Shown piece by piece: positions 10,162 to 19,972 of a stretch of DNA of 64,000 nucleotides. Origin of the DNA: Triticum aestivum (Eukaryota; Streptophyta; Magnoliopsida; Poales; Poaceae); assembly GCF_018294505.1 (NCBI RefSeq), contig NC_057801.1, forward strand, positions 196,740,716 through 196,804,715, read 5' to 3'. The notes beneath the pieces were generated by a model that had not been told where the DNA came from, did no database searches, and saw only the letters and a list, made by a program, of their open reading frames with translations. Numbering within the stretch: the stretch's first letter is position 1; every line of letters starts with the position of its first letter. Both the position numbers and the translations under genes were made by a program.

Positions 10162-10572
10162 TTATGGGTAAATCTTTCGAAGATGCTCGATGTTCCAGGA
10201 GTTGCTCACTAGAATGGCGTCTTCGGTCTCGAGCCGGACTGCGCCGGGCCTGGTGACTCGTGTTACCCGATAAGGGCCTTCCCACTTTGGCGTCAACTTG
10301 TTGGAATTCTTGGCTGACTGAACGTGCCAAAGAACAAGGTCGCCTTCCTCAAAGCTCCGGGCATGAACCTTGCGGCTATGGTTGCGATGCAAAGCTTGCT
10401 GGTAGCGTGCTGCTCTCACAGCCGCCCGGAGACGATCTTTCTCAAGGAGTGTCGCGTCATCTTGCCGCAATCGCTCTTGCTCAAGCTCATCATAAGCGAG
10501 CACTCGAGGTGACCCGTATATGAGTTCTGTGGGGAGAACTGCTTCTGCCCCGTAAACCAGGGCAAAGGGTGT
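10162..10572 (-). pseudogene. Integrase C-terminal fragment of Gypsy-C pol
   Basis: Minus-strand frame starting with TPFALVYG and containing the gypsy integrase C-terminal region (AEAVLPTELIYG, SFEEGDLVLWHV, KWEGPYRVTRV). It ends with NSWNIEHLRKIYP and a stop at the left. The upstream end is cut exactly at the Gypsy-B insertion. The matching N-terminal part ends with RATGQTP at 21054, and the GGTGT at each junction is the TSD, so both fragments belong to one interrupted gene. Confidence 0.92.
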
Positions 10573-11514
10573 TGTCGTGGGGAAAACGAGCACCTATGGG
10601 GCAGGGGGCCCCTTCTCGGTCCGGCAAGGGAGCGGAGGGTGCACGCAGAGCAGATCGAGGCGAAAGCACGTGGGGGATTTTACCCAGCTTCGGAGCTCTC
10701 CGGAGAGATAAAACTCCTACTGCTGCTTTGTGTTTCTATTCTGTTCTTTCTTGAGAGCGTATGTGTGTTGTAGTGTCGAATGAGTCGAACCCCACCCCGT
10801 CTACGTGCGCACGTGCCTCCTTTTTATAGTCTAAAGGGGTCACCGACAGGTGGCAGCATAGAAAGAGGGGTAAAAAGGTAAAAACGCGGGTTGGTACAAC
10901 CGCTATCAACAGTGCCCCCTACCTAACTCTGGCGGTAGGGGACAAGGGCATTTAATGCCCGTCTGGTCGCTCAAACAGTGTAGGAAACGACCATTAGAGT
11001 CACCACCGATCGCCACGATGGCCTCCTTGTCAGCTTCGCTTGCCACCTCGCACCGCATGGCTACACAGCTACCCGCCACGTGCACCAGGAGTGATCCTGC
11101 GGCGACACGTCGTCGGATGCGCTGGAGCGTGGGCGCAGAGTGGTGGCTTCGTCACGACAAGTGCCTTGCCACGGTCGCTATCTTGTCGCACCCGCAAGCT
11201 TGCCGCTCGTCGGGTCTTGCCGGGACGCGCGGAGCGTCGTGGCAAGTTTTCTGAAGTGCCTTGGTTGGCCTTACCGGCAAGCTCCTCTTGCCGGGGTCTT
11301 GTCCTTCCCGGCAAGCTCCTCTTGCCGGGGTCTTTGTCCTTCCCGGCAAGCTCCTCTTGTCGGGGTCTTGTCCTTCCCGGCAAGCTCCTCTTGCCGGGGC
11401 CTTGTCTTCTCGGTTAACACTTTGTTCTTGAATGGCAGCAAATCGGAATAGTTCTGGGTACTGCCCGTGCACAAGTTCGGGGTACTAAGGTACCCCTACT
11501 TTAGTACACCAACA
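10573..11514 (-). repeat. Gypsy-B 3' LTR
   Basis: 942 bp, reading TGTTGGTGTACTAAAG on the minus strand to CCACGACA. It aligns with 19973-21048. A TATA-like box (complement of TTTTTATAG) lies at about 10820-10828. It contains four tandem hairpin units at 11269-11404 and lacks the 62-bp duplication seen at the start of the 5' LTR. Confidence 0.92.
11269..11404. repeat. Tandem ~34-bp hairpin units in the Gypsy-B 3' LTR
   Basis: Four copies of a unit containing CCGGCAAGCTCCTCTTGCCG. Each is self-complementary (CCGGCAAG against CTTGCCGG) around a CTCCT loop. The 5' LTR has a similar but differently diverged set at 20697-20840, so the array has evolved independently in each LTR. Confidence 0.9.
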
Positions 11515-11966
11515 GGAGCCCCCGGGCCTGGGCCATAAACGGTGCCGAGCGCTGTTGGGCCAGGCCCAAAACAGGGCACGGGCACGCGCGGCCTGGGACC
11601 AAACCAAATCCACTCCGTATCCACCGCGCCCTCTCGTAACGGCACGCGTCAATCGCGGCGTCGTGGGAGAGATCGTGGGCAATACGTTAATCCAGGAAAT
11701 GCGTAACGTTCGCCTCGGTTCTGCATCCCCGCCACGTGGCTCCCATGCGCTTGGGGTCGCGGACGGTGGAAGTGGGAGACTGGGCCGTCACGGGCAGAGG
11801 CAGCGGGTCGGCCTCGACTCCCTGCTCTTCCCGTGCTCTGATTCGCTGAGCGGGGCGGCCGAGCCCCCACCTCGCTCCTTTAAGAAGAGCGGGAGGGGAG
11901 CGCAGAAACCCGCACTTTCTCATCTTCTCCTTTCTTCAGCTTCTGCTCCCCTTTCTTTCATTCTCC

Positions 11967-12617
11967 ATGGAGGAAGGGAACCCTGGCCCTTCATCGGTGG
12001 CGGCGAGGGTGGCCGCCAGACAGCGCATTCCTCCCTATCCTGCACCTGTGGTGGCAGAGCCAGCCACAAGGGGAAGAGGGAGGGGGCGAGGCCGTGGACG
12101 AGGTCGGGGCGCTCGGGGAAGAGGCGGACGGGGCGGCGCTGCATCCCCGCCTCCGCCGGCGGTTCCTCCCCTCGCGGTGGTCCATACAGGGGACGACCCT
12201 TGTGAGTTCTTCGTCAGGCTGCGCCGGGCGCCTCGTCGTCGTCTCCGGCTCCCAGCTCCGTTTGCGAGCGCGATGGAGCCGGAAGCGCCCGAGACATTGA
12301 GATTGCACATGAGGGGCTGTGGGATCAATGGCACGCGAGTCCATGTTGTATCCCCAGCCCCTAATGTGATGTATCTTGATCGAGGGTGGAAGACGTTCGC
12401 CCGCATCCACAGCTTGACGGTGGGGTTTACCCTCCATTTTAAGTTAATGGAGGGCGACCTCCTCTCCGTCAAGGTCTTCGGGGACTCCGGCATCCGGGCG
12501 AGGTGCTGCGTGGACAGCTCCTCCGATAGCGAAGACTCCCCCTCGAGCGAGAGTGACGAGGAGGAGAGCGACAGCGACGACGAGGGTAGCGGGCGGCGGG
12601 GTGGCGAGTCCGACTAG
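11967..12617 (+). CDS. Antisense-strand B3-domain RG-rich protein of Gypsy-B
   Basis: Intact 216-codon ORF starting at a good ATG (TCTCCATGG). Domains in order: a short N-terminus; an RG-rich tract at about residues 34-60 (RGRGRGRGRGRGARG) resembling RGG RNA-binding boxes; a Pro-rich spacer; a B3-like DNA-binding fold at about residues 78-172 (FFVRLRRAPRRRLRLP, RLHMRGCG, YLDRGWKTFARIHSL, LHFKLMEGDLLSVKVFG); and an acidic Ser/Asp/Glu tail (DSEDSPSSESDEEESDSD). It is encoded opposite to gag-pol, between pol and the 3' LTR, a position known for antisense ORFs in some Tat-lineage gypsy elements. The Gypsy-C copy has the same architecture, so the gene is a conserved part of this family. B3 domains are plant-specific transcription-factor domains; a role in regulating the element or its integration site is inference. 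Confidence 0.78.
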   Translation: MEEGNPGPSSVAARVAARQRIPPYPAPVVAEPATRGRGRGRGRGRGRGARGRGGRGGAASPPPPAVPPLAVVHTGDDPCEFFVRLRRAPRRRLRLPAPFASAMEPEAPETLRLHMRGCGINGTRVHVVSPAPNVMYLDRGWKTFARIHSLTVGFTLHFKLMEGDLLSVKVFGDSGIRARCCVDSSSDSEDSPSSESDEEESDSDDEGSGRRGGESD

Positions 12618-14074
12618 GTGTCGGGCACCGGTCCGCGCGTCACCGGCGACCCCATCATCCGCGTCGCCGGCACCTTGAACTCCCCGGGGTCATCTCCTTG
12701 GGCGGCTGGCGTAGGGAGGCTGCGGAAGAGGAAGAGGGCTGGCGGCAAGGCCGTCAAGTCGGAGTACGAGGGCATAGTGCCCTCGACAGCGTGCTGACGT
12801 CCTGCTGCCCCGTCTTCGGGCTCTGCTTCCGGCGCCGCCATCACCATCCAGCCTTCGGACGGCCCCGGGGGTGTTCTCTTGGTGTCTTCTGGCACCAGTA
12901 GTTCGCCTAGGCGCCCCTTTTGCCCTCCTCGCCTCCTTGATCTACCTCCTGAAGAGAGGGACAGAAAAAGGATTACGGGCATCTTATCTTTTTAATTTGT
13001 AAGCCTTCGGGCCTTAGCTGCATTTAAAACTTGTAATACTCTCTTTCATGTTTTTCATCCTCTATGGACTGTACCCGAGTGGGATGTTTTTTAATGAAAA
13101 AGGGGAAGCTTTCTATGTCGTATCCTTTACTTCATTCTATGCCTTGTATGTTTCTACCCTGCGCTTTGAGGGAACTTGCCAGCGCAAACACACTTGCCGA
13201 GTGCGGAACATCAGCAGCCTGCTGGCGGTGTTGCCTCCGGCAAGAAACCTTGTTGGGGCTAGTTGCAGCGCGCTTGTATTGTTGAGCGGACTCGAAAACA
13301 AACCAACGGCGCAACTTAGCCACGAGCCGGTTCCTCCGCGCACAGGTTTTTCATACAAGGCACAGTCGTTCAAGGACGCGGCTTCGCGCTCCCCAGTCCA
13401 TAAGAGGATGCATGATGAGGGATGAAAAACTTATCTGATATCGCAGCCCCCAGCAACCCTGGCTTGCCGCGGATGAATCTTGGTATTCGCGGCCCCCGGC
13501 AACACTGGCTTGCCGGGGTTCAGGTGTCGGCGCGCTCTCCTTCTGCTTCCTGGTCGCTGTTATTTTAATTATGAGAACATCTTAGCCAGTGCCGCAACAA
13601 GTTACTTTTGTAATATAACTTTATTCTGGGCAATGCTTGCTATGCTATCTCCTTTACTTGGTCCTTTCTTTGTATGTTCTTACCCTACGCTTTTAGGGAA
13701 CTTGCCGGCACGGGCACGCTTGCCGCGAGTGCTGAGTGCGGAACATCAACAGCTTGCTGGCGGTGCCGGAGCATGCTTGCCGTGGGCGCTGAGTGCGGGA
13801 CATCAACAGCCTGGTGGCGGTGCCGGTTCCGGCAAGAAACCTTGCCGCAACTAGTTGCAGCACACTTAAGTTGTTGAGCGGGCTCGAAAGCAACGTAAGG
13901 GCGCTTAACGGCTCACTTAAGTTGCTGAGCAGACTCGAAGCAAAGTAAGGGCACTTAGCAGCTCACTTAAGTTGTTGAGCCGACTCGAAACGAAGTAAGG
14001 GCGCAACTAGCTACGAGGAGGTTCCTCCGCGCGTGGGTTTTCCATACAAAGCACAGTCGTTCAAGGAAGATAGC
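12618..14074. other. Repeat-rich spacer between B3 gene and pol in Gypsy-B
   Basis: No gene supported. 12618-12980 is conserved with the same position in Gypsy-C. Then two related segments (about 13120-13400 and 13610-14075) share AACTTGCCGGC..GAGTGCGGAACATCA blocks and a CACAGTCGTTCAAGGA end, so the region arose by duplication of several hundred bases. Within the second copy are a 58-bp doublet (about 13735-13825) and three 50-bp tandem repeats. Confidence 0.65.
13862..14008. repeat. Three tandem 50-bp repeats
   Basis: Copies start at about 13862, 13912 and 13962. Each contains CTCACTTAAGTTGTTGAGC, a CTCGAAA block and a GTAAGGGC block. They are clearly diverged, so this is an old local expansion. 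Confidence 0.85.
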
Positions 14075-16408
14075 TTAAAATTTTAAGAAAATGATCGTGC
14101 TCAAACTTTGGCAACTTAGCTTTTCTATCGTCTGTGTTCTGGCAAGGCCATACTCCTTTGGACGATGCCCGGCCCGCACCTCTATCCTCTCCTCCTCGAA
14201 GCTTCTGGCGCTAGCTTTGCGGCTATGGTAGCGGCGCAAAGCCTGTCGGTAGCGAGCAGCTCGTACCGCAGCCTGAAGACGATCTTCCTCGAGGAGCAGC
14301 GCGTCATCTTTCCGCGGCTGCTCTCGCTCTAGCTCACCGTAAGGGAGCACTCGAGGCGATCCGTATACGAGGGGAAAAGGGTCGAGAATGTCGAGCCCCC
14401 AGACCGAAAATGGCCAGGGTAAAGGGATTGCTTGGAGAGCTTGAGCTGGCTGATGAATCTGTTTGGAGTGGAACTGGCATGCTTCACACTTGGTTACTTG
14501 TCCAGTTGCATCCTGGAGGGCTGTCGGCCAGAAGAAACCTTGCCGGAAGGCTTTGCCGGCAAGTGCTCTTGCTCCAATGTGGTGACCACATATGCCTCCA
14601 TGTATCTCCGCCAACAGCTCCTGTCCATCTTCCCGGGAAATGCACTTCAATTTCACTCCGTTGAATCTTTTTTTGTACAGTACGTCATCAACAAACTGGT
14701 ACATACTTGATTGCCGGGCTACTTTTTCCGCTTCTTCCTGTTCCTCGGGAAGTTCTCCTGTCTTAAGGAAATGGACGATCTGCTGTGCCCATGCCGGAGC
14801 TTGTGGCTCGACGACAAGGACTAAAGGCGCGAATGCTGCTGCGGGAACATCCGTTTCTACGGCAAGAATCTGGGATCCTGCCGGAGCGCGATGCTCCCCG
14901 GCAAGCGTGTCGGGACACAGCTTGTCGGGAGCGTCTGCTTCAACGAAACAAACCCTGGGGCTTGTCGGAGCAGACTGCTCCTCAGCACTTTTTGCGTTGA
15001 TCCTGGGGACTTTCTTGGCGGCGACTCCGGGGAGCTCTGCCGGAAAGTAGTCGCCGGCAACCAACTTTCTCTTCTTGTTCTGTCCAGTTGATGGTGTCAC
15101 AGATGGCCGAGTCAGCTTGAGCACAAAAATCCCTGGTTCCACAGACAACTTGAGTGCGGCGCACTTTGACAGTCCATCTGCAATGTCATTCTGAGCTCTC
15201 GGAACATGCTCCATTTGCAGGCCGTCAAAATGCTCTTCTAGCTTCCTTACTTCATCGATGTAGGCTTCCATCAACGGACTCTGATAATCTTTGTTAACTT
15301 GGCGGACGACAAGCTGTGAGTCACCCCTGACAATAAGCTTCTTGATCCAAAGTTCTGCCGCGATCCTGAGTCCGGCAAGCAAGCCTTCATACTCTGCAGT
15401 ATTATTTGTTGCTTGCCCCTTGGGAAAGTGCATCTGGACCACGTACTTGAGGTGCTCTTCGGTGGGTGCGACAAGTAGTACGCCTGCACCGGCGCCTTGC
15501 AGCGAGAAGGGACCATCAAAGTACATGATCCATTCCTTGCTTGCTTCCTTGACGGGGATGCTCCTCTCCGGAGTTTCTTCATCAGGCATTGGCGTCCATT
15601 CTGCTATGAATTCTGCCAAGGCTCCGCTCTGAATAGTTGAAGTACTCTCAAACTTGAGGCCGAAGCTTGACAACTCCAGGGCCCACTCGACAATCCTGCC
15701 TGTTGCTTCTGGATTTTGCAATATCCTCTTCAACGGAAAGCGAGTGACCACTGTGATCTCATGTGCTTGAAAGTAATGGCGCAGCTTCCTCGAGGCCATG
15801 AGAAGGCCGAAAAGCAACTTCTGCACACCAGAGTACCTTGATCTAGCCCCCTGCAGAAGGGAACTGACAAAGTAAACTGGGCGCTGCACCATCTTCTTCT
15901 GTTTCTCTTCTTGTGGCTGCGCAGATCCATTCTTGCCGGAACCAGAACTTGCCGGATCGGGGCTTGTCAGGGAAGCCCCCTGCTTGTCGCTGGACTTGCT
16001 TGCTGCGGTCGCTGGCTCACCTTCTGCCTCCCTCTCCGCTACTAACGCAGCACTAACCACTTGATTGGTTGCCGCCAGATATAACAGCAACTTCTCTTGT
16101 GGCTTAGGTGCGACAAGTGTTGGAGTAGAGGATAGGTATCTCTTCAGGTCCTGCAGCACAGCCTCCGCTTCCGGAGTCCATTTCATTGGACCTGCCTTTT
16201 TCAAAATTTTGAAAAATGGCAGGGCGCGCTCAGCAGACTTAGAGATGAACCTACTGAGAGCAGCAACACAGTCGGCAAGCCTTCGCACATCCTTGACGCG
16301 CTTTGGTGCTTCGATTTGCTCAATGGCCTTGATCTTGTCGGGATTAGCTTCAGTCCCCCTCTGGGACACAAAGAATCCGAGGAGCTTGCCGGAAGGGACT
16401 CCAAACAC
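14075..16408 (-). pseudogene. Gypsy-B pol: RT C-terminus, RNase H, integrase zinc domain; integrase core deleted
   Basis: A 777-codon minus-strand frame. It begins within the RT C-terminal region (FGVPSGKLLGFFVSQRG), followed by a linker and RNase H with its acidic residues visible (MYFDG, NNTAEYEG, RGDSQLVV, NDIADGL). The integrase HHCC zinc domain follows (HGGICGHHIGARALAG ... CEACQFH). After VWGLDIL the frame jumps to LVYGSPRVLPYGELE, so nearly the whole DDE catalytic core is missing, about 400-450 bp by comparison with Gypsy-C. The downstream residues are the integrase C-terminal region, ending in unrelated residues. The frame continues into the RT ORF on its right across a single stop at 16421-16423. 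This copy cannot encode an active integrase. Confidence 0.92.
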
Positions 16409-16423
16409 ACACTTCTCGGGATT

Positions 16424-17065
16424 CTACTTGAGGTTGATCCTGCGCAGATTTGCAAAAGTTTCGTCCAAATCTTGGATCAAAGTCTCTTTGTCCTTGCTCT
16501 TGACCACTATGTCATCCATGTAAGCTTCTACATTTCTGTGCAGCTGTGGCTCAAAAGCATGACTGACTACTCTTGCAAATGTTGAACCAGCATTCTTTAG
16601 TCCGAAGGGCATTCGTACAAAGCAGTACGTGCCACATGGAGTAATGAACGCTGTTTTCTCTTCATCCTCTTCTGCCATGAAGATCTGATGATATCCTGAA
16701 TATGCATCAAGGAATGAAAGCAGATCACATCCTGCCGTGGAGTCGACAATCTGGTCAATGCGCGGCAAGGGAAATGGATCCTTGGGACAAGCTTTATTAA
16801 CATCAGTGAAGTCAATACAAAGCCTCCACTTCCCGTTTGCTTTGCGCACGACTACTGGATTGGCTAACCACGTCGGATGGATCACTCCTCGGACCAGGCC
16901 TGCTGCTTCCAACTTCTTGATCTCCTCTGCAATGAATTCTTGACGCTCTATTGCTTGCTTCCTAACTCTTTGCTTGATGGGCCGCGCGTGAGGACAGACG
17001 GCAAGGTGGTGCTCAATTACTTTCCTGGGAACACCGGGGATGTCAGATGGTTGCCATGCAAACAC
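16424..17065 (-). pseudogene. Gypsy-B reverse transcriptase
   Basis: Minus-strand frame with the RT palm: KLEAAGLVRGVIHPTW, NGKWRLCIDFTDVNKACP, PFPLPRIDQIVD, then LSFLDAYSGYHQI, FVRMPFGLKNAGSTF and the catalytic YMDD in VEAYMDDIVVKSK. It is in frame with the RNase H ORF and separated from it by one TAG at 16421-16423. Upstream it is separated from the PR/linker ORF by an amber codon at about 17102-17104, in the same position as in Gypsy-C. The RT itself looks intact. Confidence 0.93.
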
Positions 17066-17104
17066 ATCGACATTCGCCCGCAGGAAAGCAACGAGCGCGC
17101 TTTC

Positions 17105-17605
17105 CTATTTAGGATCAAGCGTGGCACTGATGGTGAAGGTGCCACCAGTGTCGTCCTCCTTGGCGGCCACTTTCTTGGTCTCTGGTAAAGCTGTCTTTGC
17201 CTTCTTGCACTTGCCGGTGGAGCTCGATGGTGCGTCCTCGACGGTAGCGCAGCACTCCGAAGAGGTGCGCTTGCCGGAGTAGGCATCAGAGCTACTCTTG
17301 CCGGTCTTGGTCTTCTTCTTCCCCCCGGGAGCTTCAGCGGCAAGTGGTTTGCGTTCTGCTGCGGCTGCTGCTTCCCGGTAGATCTTGTCAGTACAGATGA
17401 GTGCGTCCTTCTTGTCGCCTTGGACAGAAATGACACTTATCGGACCAGGCATCTTGAGCACATTATAGGCATAGTGAGAGGCTGCCATGAACTTAGCGAG
17501 CGCTGGACGGCCAAGTATCCCATTGTAGGGCAATGGGAAATCAGCAACGTCAAATGTGACTCTCTCTGTCCTGAAATTCAGCTCGCTGCCAAATGTCACT
17601 GGCAA
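17105..17605 (-). pseudogene. Gypsy-B pol linker between protease and RT
   Basis: Minus-strand segment with the conserved post-protease region (LPYNGILGRPALAKFMA, SHYAYNVLKMPGP) followed by a variable Lys/Ala-rich linker ending DDTGGTFTISATLDPK. The next codon is TAG, after which the RT frame follows directly. The upstream protease reads in another frame, so there is a frameshift around 17600. Confidence 0.88.
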
Positions 17606-18372
17606 TGTGATCCTCCCCTTCGGCTTCCTCCTTTCCCGGGTTTATTCCTTGAAAGGTACCAGTCTCTTCGAGCTCGCTGTCGGGGATCTGGAGCTTCTTG
17701 AGCACTGCGGAGGAGATTAGATTCAGGCCAGCCCCGCTGTCAACCAGCATCTTCGTGACCCTGAGGTTGCGGATTGTTGGCGAAACCAACATCGGCAAGC
17801 ACCCGACCGCAGTGATGCGATCAGGGTGATCTTCATGTTGAAGATGATGGGCGTGCTGGACCATTTCAGGGGCTTGTGCGACTCAATGGACGGTTCTGCT
17901 GTGTTCACTTCCCGCATCCATTGTTTGAGTTGGCGGTGCGAGGTGTGCAGAGAAGCACCGCCGTCGACGCACAACACCTCTGTCGCCTTCTGGAACTCCT
18001 GCTCGTCAGTCTCATCTTCCTCCATCTCATCATCCTCATCTTCGTCTTCGTCTTTGTCGCGGCCGCGGGGAGGCCTGTCTCCTTGCCGCGGCTTGGCCTT
18101 GCCGCGGCGCCCTCCCCGGGCGGGATACTTCTTGCCGGATCCTCCGCCACCTTCCTGGGCCTTCTCCTTGTCGCGGCGCTCGTATTCAGCTTTCTGTAGC
18201 TCCGCCATCTACTCAACTTTCTTGCAGGCTTGGAGGTCATGGCCCTTGGTGCGGTGGATCTTGCAATATTGCTTGCCGGGGCCATCCTGCTTGTCGGCGG
18301 CCAGCACAGCCTCGCCGGTGCTACCAGCTCTAGCCTTCTCGGAACCGCCTCCGCTGCCGGATTGCTCAACAA
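17606..18372 (-). pseudogene. Gypsy-B gag zinc finger and aspartic protease region, fragmented
   Basis: Two overlapping minus-strand frames. The right part has the gag C-terminal zinc-finger-like motif (YCKIHRTKGHDLQACKK, about 18215-18270), followed by an in-frame TAG near 18210 and a Lys/Arg/Asp-rich stretch (RGRDKDEDEDEDDE). Then comes the pre-protease region (KWSSTPIIF) and, after a frameshift near 17830, the protease with the catalytic triad (MLVDSGAGLNLIS). The protease core is intact in sequence but out of frame with its neighbours. Confidence 0.88.
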
Positions 18373-19887
18373 CTAGCACATCCTTACCTTTCTCTTTCTG
18401 TTATTCCGCCTCCGGTTCCTCTTTGCCGGAGGGGCGTCTTCACTGTCAGATCCTTCTGCTCCTGCATTCTCTCCGGGGAGTCTCCTCCCCTCTTCAGCCC
18501 GTGCACACTTGTAGGCTAGGGCATATAGCTCGCTGACATCTCTGATTTTGCACATCGCCATCTCCTCCCTCATCCTGCGGTTACGCACGTTCTGATGGAA
18601 AGCACTGATAACTGCGGCAGGGTGGATGTCTGGGATGTTGCGCTGCACCTGACTGAATCTCTGTATATACTTGCGCAGAGGTTCTCCTTCCTTCTGGGCG
18701 AGCAGGTGAAGATCACTCTCCTGGCCATGGGGTTTGTGGCCGCCTGTGAAAGCGCCAACAAACTGATGGCACAGGTCCGCCCACGAAGAGATGGAGTTGT
18801 CCGGCAAGTGCATGAGCCAAGATCTGACGTTGGGCTTGAGTACCAGCGGGAAGTAGTTGGCGAGGATCTTCTCGTCGCGCCCTCCGGCAGCCTGCACCGC
18901 GATGGTGTAGACGCTGAGGAACTCTGATGGATGTATCCTGCCATCGTACTTCTCGGGCACGTCTGGCTTGAAGTTCTTGGTACTGGGCCACTGGACCTGC
19001 CGCAGCTCACGGGTGAACGCAGGGCAACCTGCCGCGTACGGCAAGCCGCCTATTTCCCCTGGCGCATGCATGTCGACAGTGGGCCCAGCACACCGGTCAG
19101 ATTGACGTCGCGCTTCTCTTCGACGTTCGATGCGAGTGCGAGCGTCTTCGTGTCGTCGTTCTTGGATAAATCGGCGTTGATCGCGGCGAGCTCGCGTGTC
19201 CGACGACGTGGTGGAGTCGGTGTCGAGGTTGGCCCGGCGAGTCGGCGATCCCGGCCTTTGGGGCGGGGAGTGCGCAGTGGTGGCACCCCCAGCGGTCTTG
19301 TCGGCATCGGCTTGCGCCTGGGCGTCTTGCCGGGGCTTCGATGTGCTCGGTTGCCGGGGCTTGTCGCCATTGGCGAAGCCAATGAGGCCATAAATGGCGG
19401 CCCTCCAGTCGTCGATCTTGTCCGGCGCTGGGGGGTAATCTAGAAGCAGCTGGGCTCGGGCCAGCGCTTCCTCTGGAGTCTTGGGTGGCGGAGACGAGCG
19501 ACGCGAGGTGCGAGACATGCTCAAACTTCTAACAGTGTTAGAAGGAGTAACATCTCGCCTAGGCGACCGCACTGCGCTCGCGCCAGCGTGTTGACGTGCA
19601 TGTTGGCCTTGAGCGTCCCGCAACCCACCAGCTCGGCCTTGTTCCAACGCGAGTACGGTGCTAGGAGCACCGTGGCGTTGTCGATCCTGCACCTCCTGGG
19701 AGGGGTGCAGTGGTTGTGCAGATGCTGAACCTTGCGGGGCCTTGTCCTTGGACCGGGTGACGACACGCGTCCCCCCGCCATCGCTCGCTCCTCCGCCGGC
19801 TACCGCCCCACCACCCGTTTGCTCTGGTGGCGGTAGGGAAGTCGCAGACGGAGCGGCTACCTCCGAAGTCTTCTTCTTTGGTGGCAT
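18373..19887 (-). CDS. Gypsy-B gag
   Basis: 504-codon ORF starting ATG 19887 (MPPKKKTSEVAAPSA), only about 85 bp downstream of the 5' LTR and PBS. The N-terminus is long and low-complexity (Pro, Ser, Arg-rich), followed by the retrotransposon gag domain at about residues 300-450 (PEKYDGRIHPSEFLSVY, ANYFPLVLKPNVRSWL, SWADLCHQFVGAF, GEPLRKYIQRFSQVQRNIP). It forms the capsid/nucleocapsid core. The natural frame continues to the zinc finger at about 18270, but a frameshift near 18400 diverts this ORF to end in KVRMC. Confidence 0.92.
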   Translation of the reverse strand: MPPKKKTSEVAAPSATSLPPPEQTGGGAVAGGGASDGGGTRVVTRSKDKAPQGSASAQPLHPSQEVQDRQRHGAPSTVLALEQGRAGGLRDAQGQHARQHAGASAVRSPRRDVTPSNTVRSLSMSRTSRRSSPPPKTPEEALARAQLLLDYPPAPDKIDDWRAAIYGLIGFANGDKPRQPSTSKPRQDAQAQADADKTAGGATTAHSPPQRPGSPTRRANLDTDSTTSSDTRARRDQRRFIQERRHEDARTRIERRREARRQSDRCAGPTVDMHAPGEIGGLPYAAGCPAFTRELRQVQWPSTKNFKPDVPEKYDGRIHPSEFLSVYTIAVQAAGGRDEKILANYFPLVLKPNVRSWLMHLPDNSISSWADLCHQFVGAFTGGHKPHGQESDLHLLAQKEGEPLRKYIQRFSQVQRNIPDIHPAAVISAFHQNVRNRRMREEMAMCKIRDVSELYALAYKCARAEEGRRLPGENAGAEGSDSEDAPPAKRNRRRNNRKRKVRMC

Positions 19888-19950
19888 GTCGATGAATATG
19901 TGGATGTAGCGCGCGCAGACGCCGGATCAGATACGCACGACCTCGACGCT

Positions 19951-19970
19951 CCCCTACCTGGCGCACCAGA
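19951..19970 (-). promoter_or_regulatory. Gypsy-B primer-binding site
   Basis: Directly inside the 5' LTR, after two bases, the minus strand reads TGGTGCGCCAGGTAGGGG, in the position where a tRNA 3' end pairs to start minus-strand DNA synthesis. The tRNA species was not assigned. Confidence 0.7.
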
Positions 19971-19972
19971 GA

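Larger units (their letters stand above)
7268..10572 (-). mobile_element. Gypsy-C, 3' part (partial LTR, antisense B3 gene, pol C-terminus)
   Basis: Minus-strand Ty3/gypsy element of the Tat-like type. Read on the minus strand it contains the end of the integrase (10572-10162), about 1.2 kb of spacer, the antisense B3 gene (8316-8950), a PPT-like tract (complement of 7723-7745, GGCCTGGGGGCTCC) and the start of the 3' LTR at 7722. The LTR is cut at 7267 by CACTA-1. The integrase frame is cut at 10572 by Gypsy-B and continues at 21054. Confidence 0.85.

Noticed and set aside
17826..18536. 236-codon plus-strand ORF opposite gag/protease
   Set aside because: Shadow of the real minus-strand coding; its Ser/Leu-rich translation is compositional.
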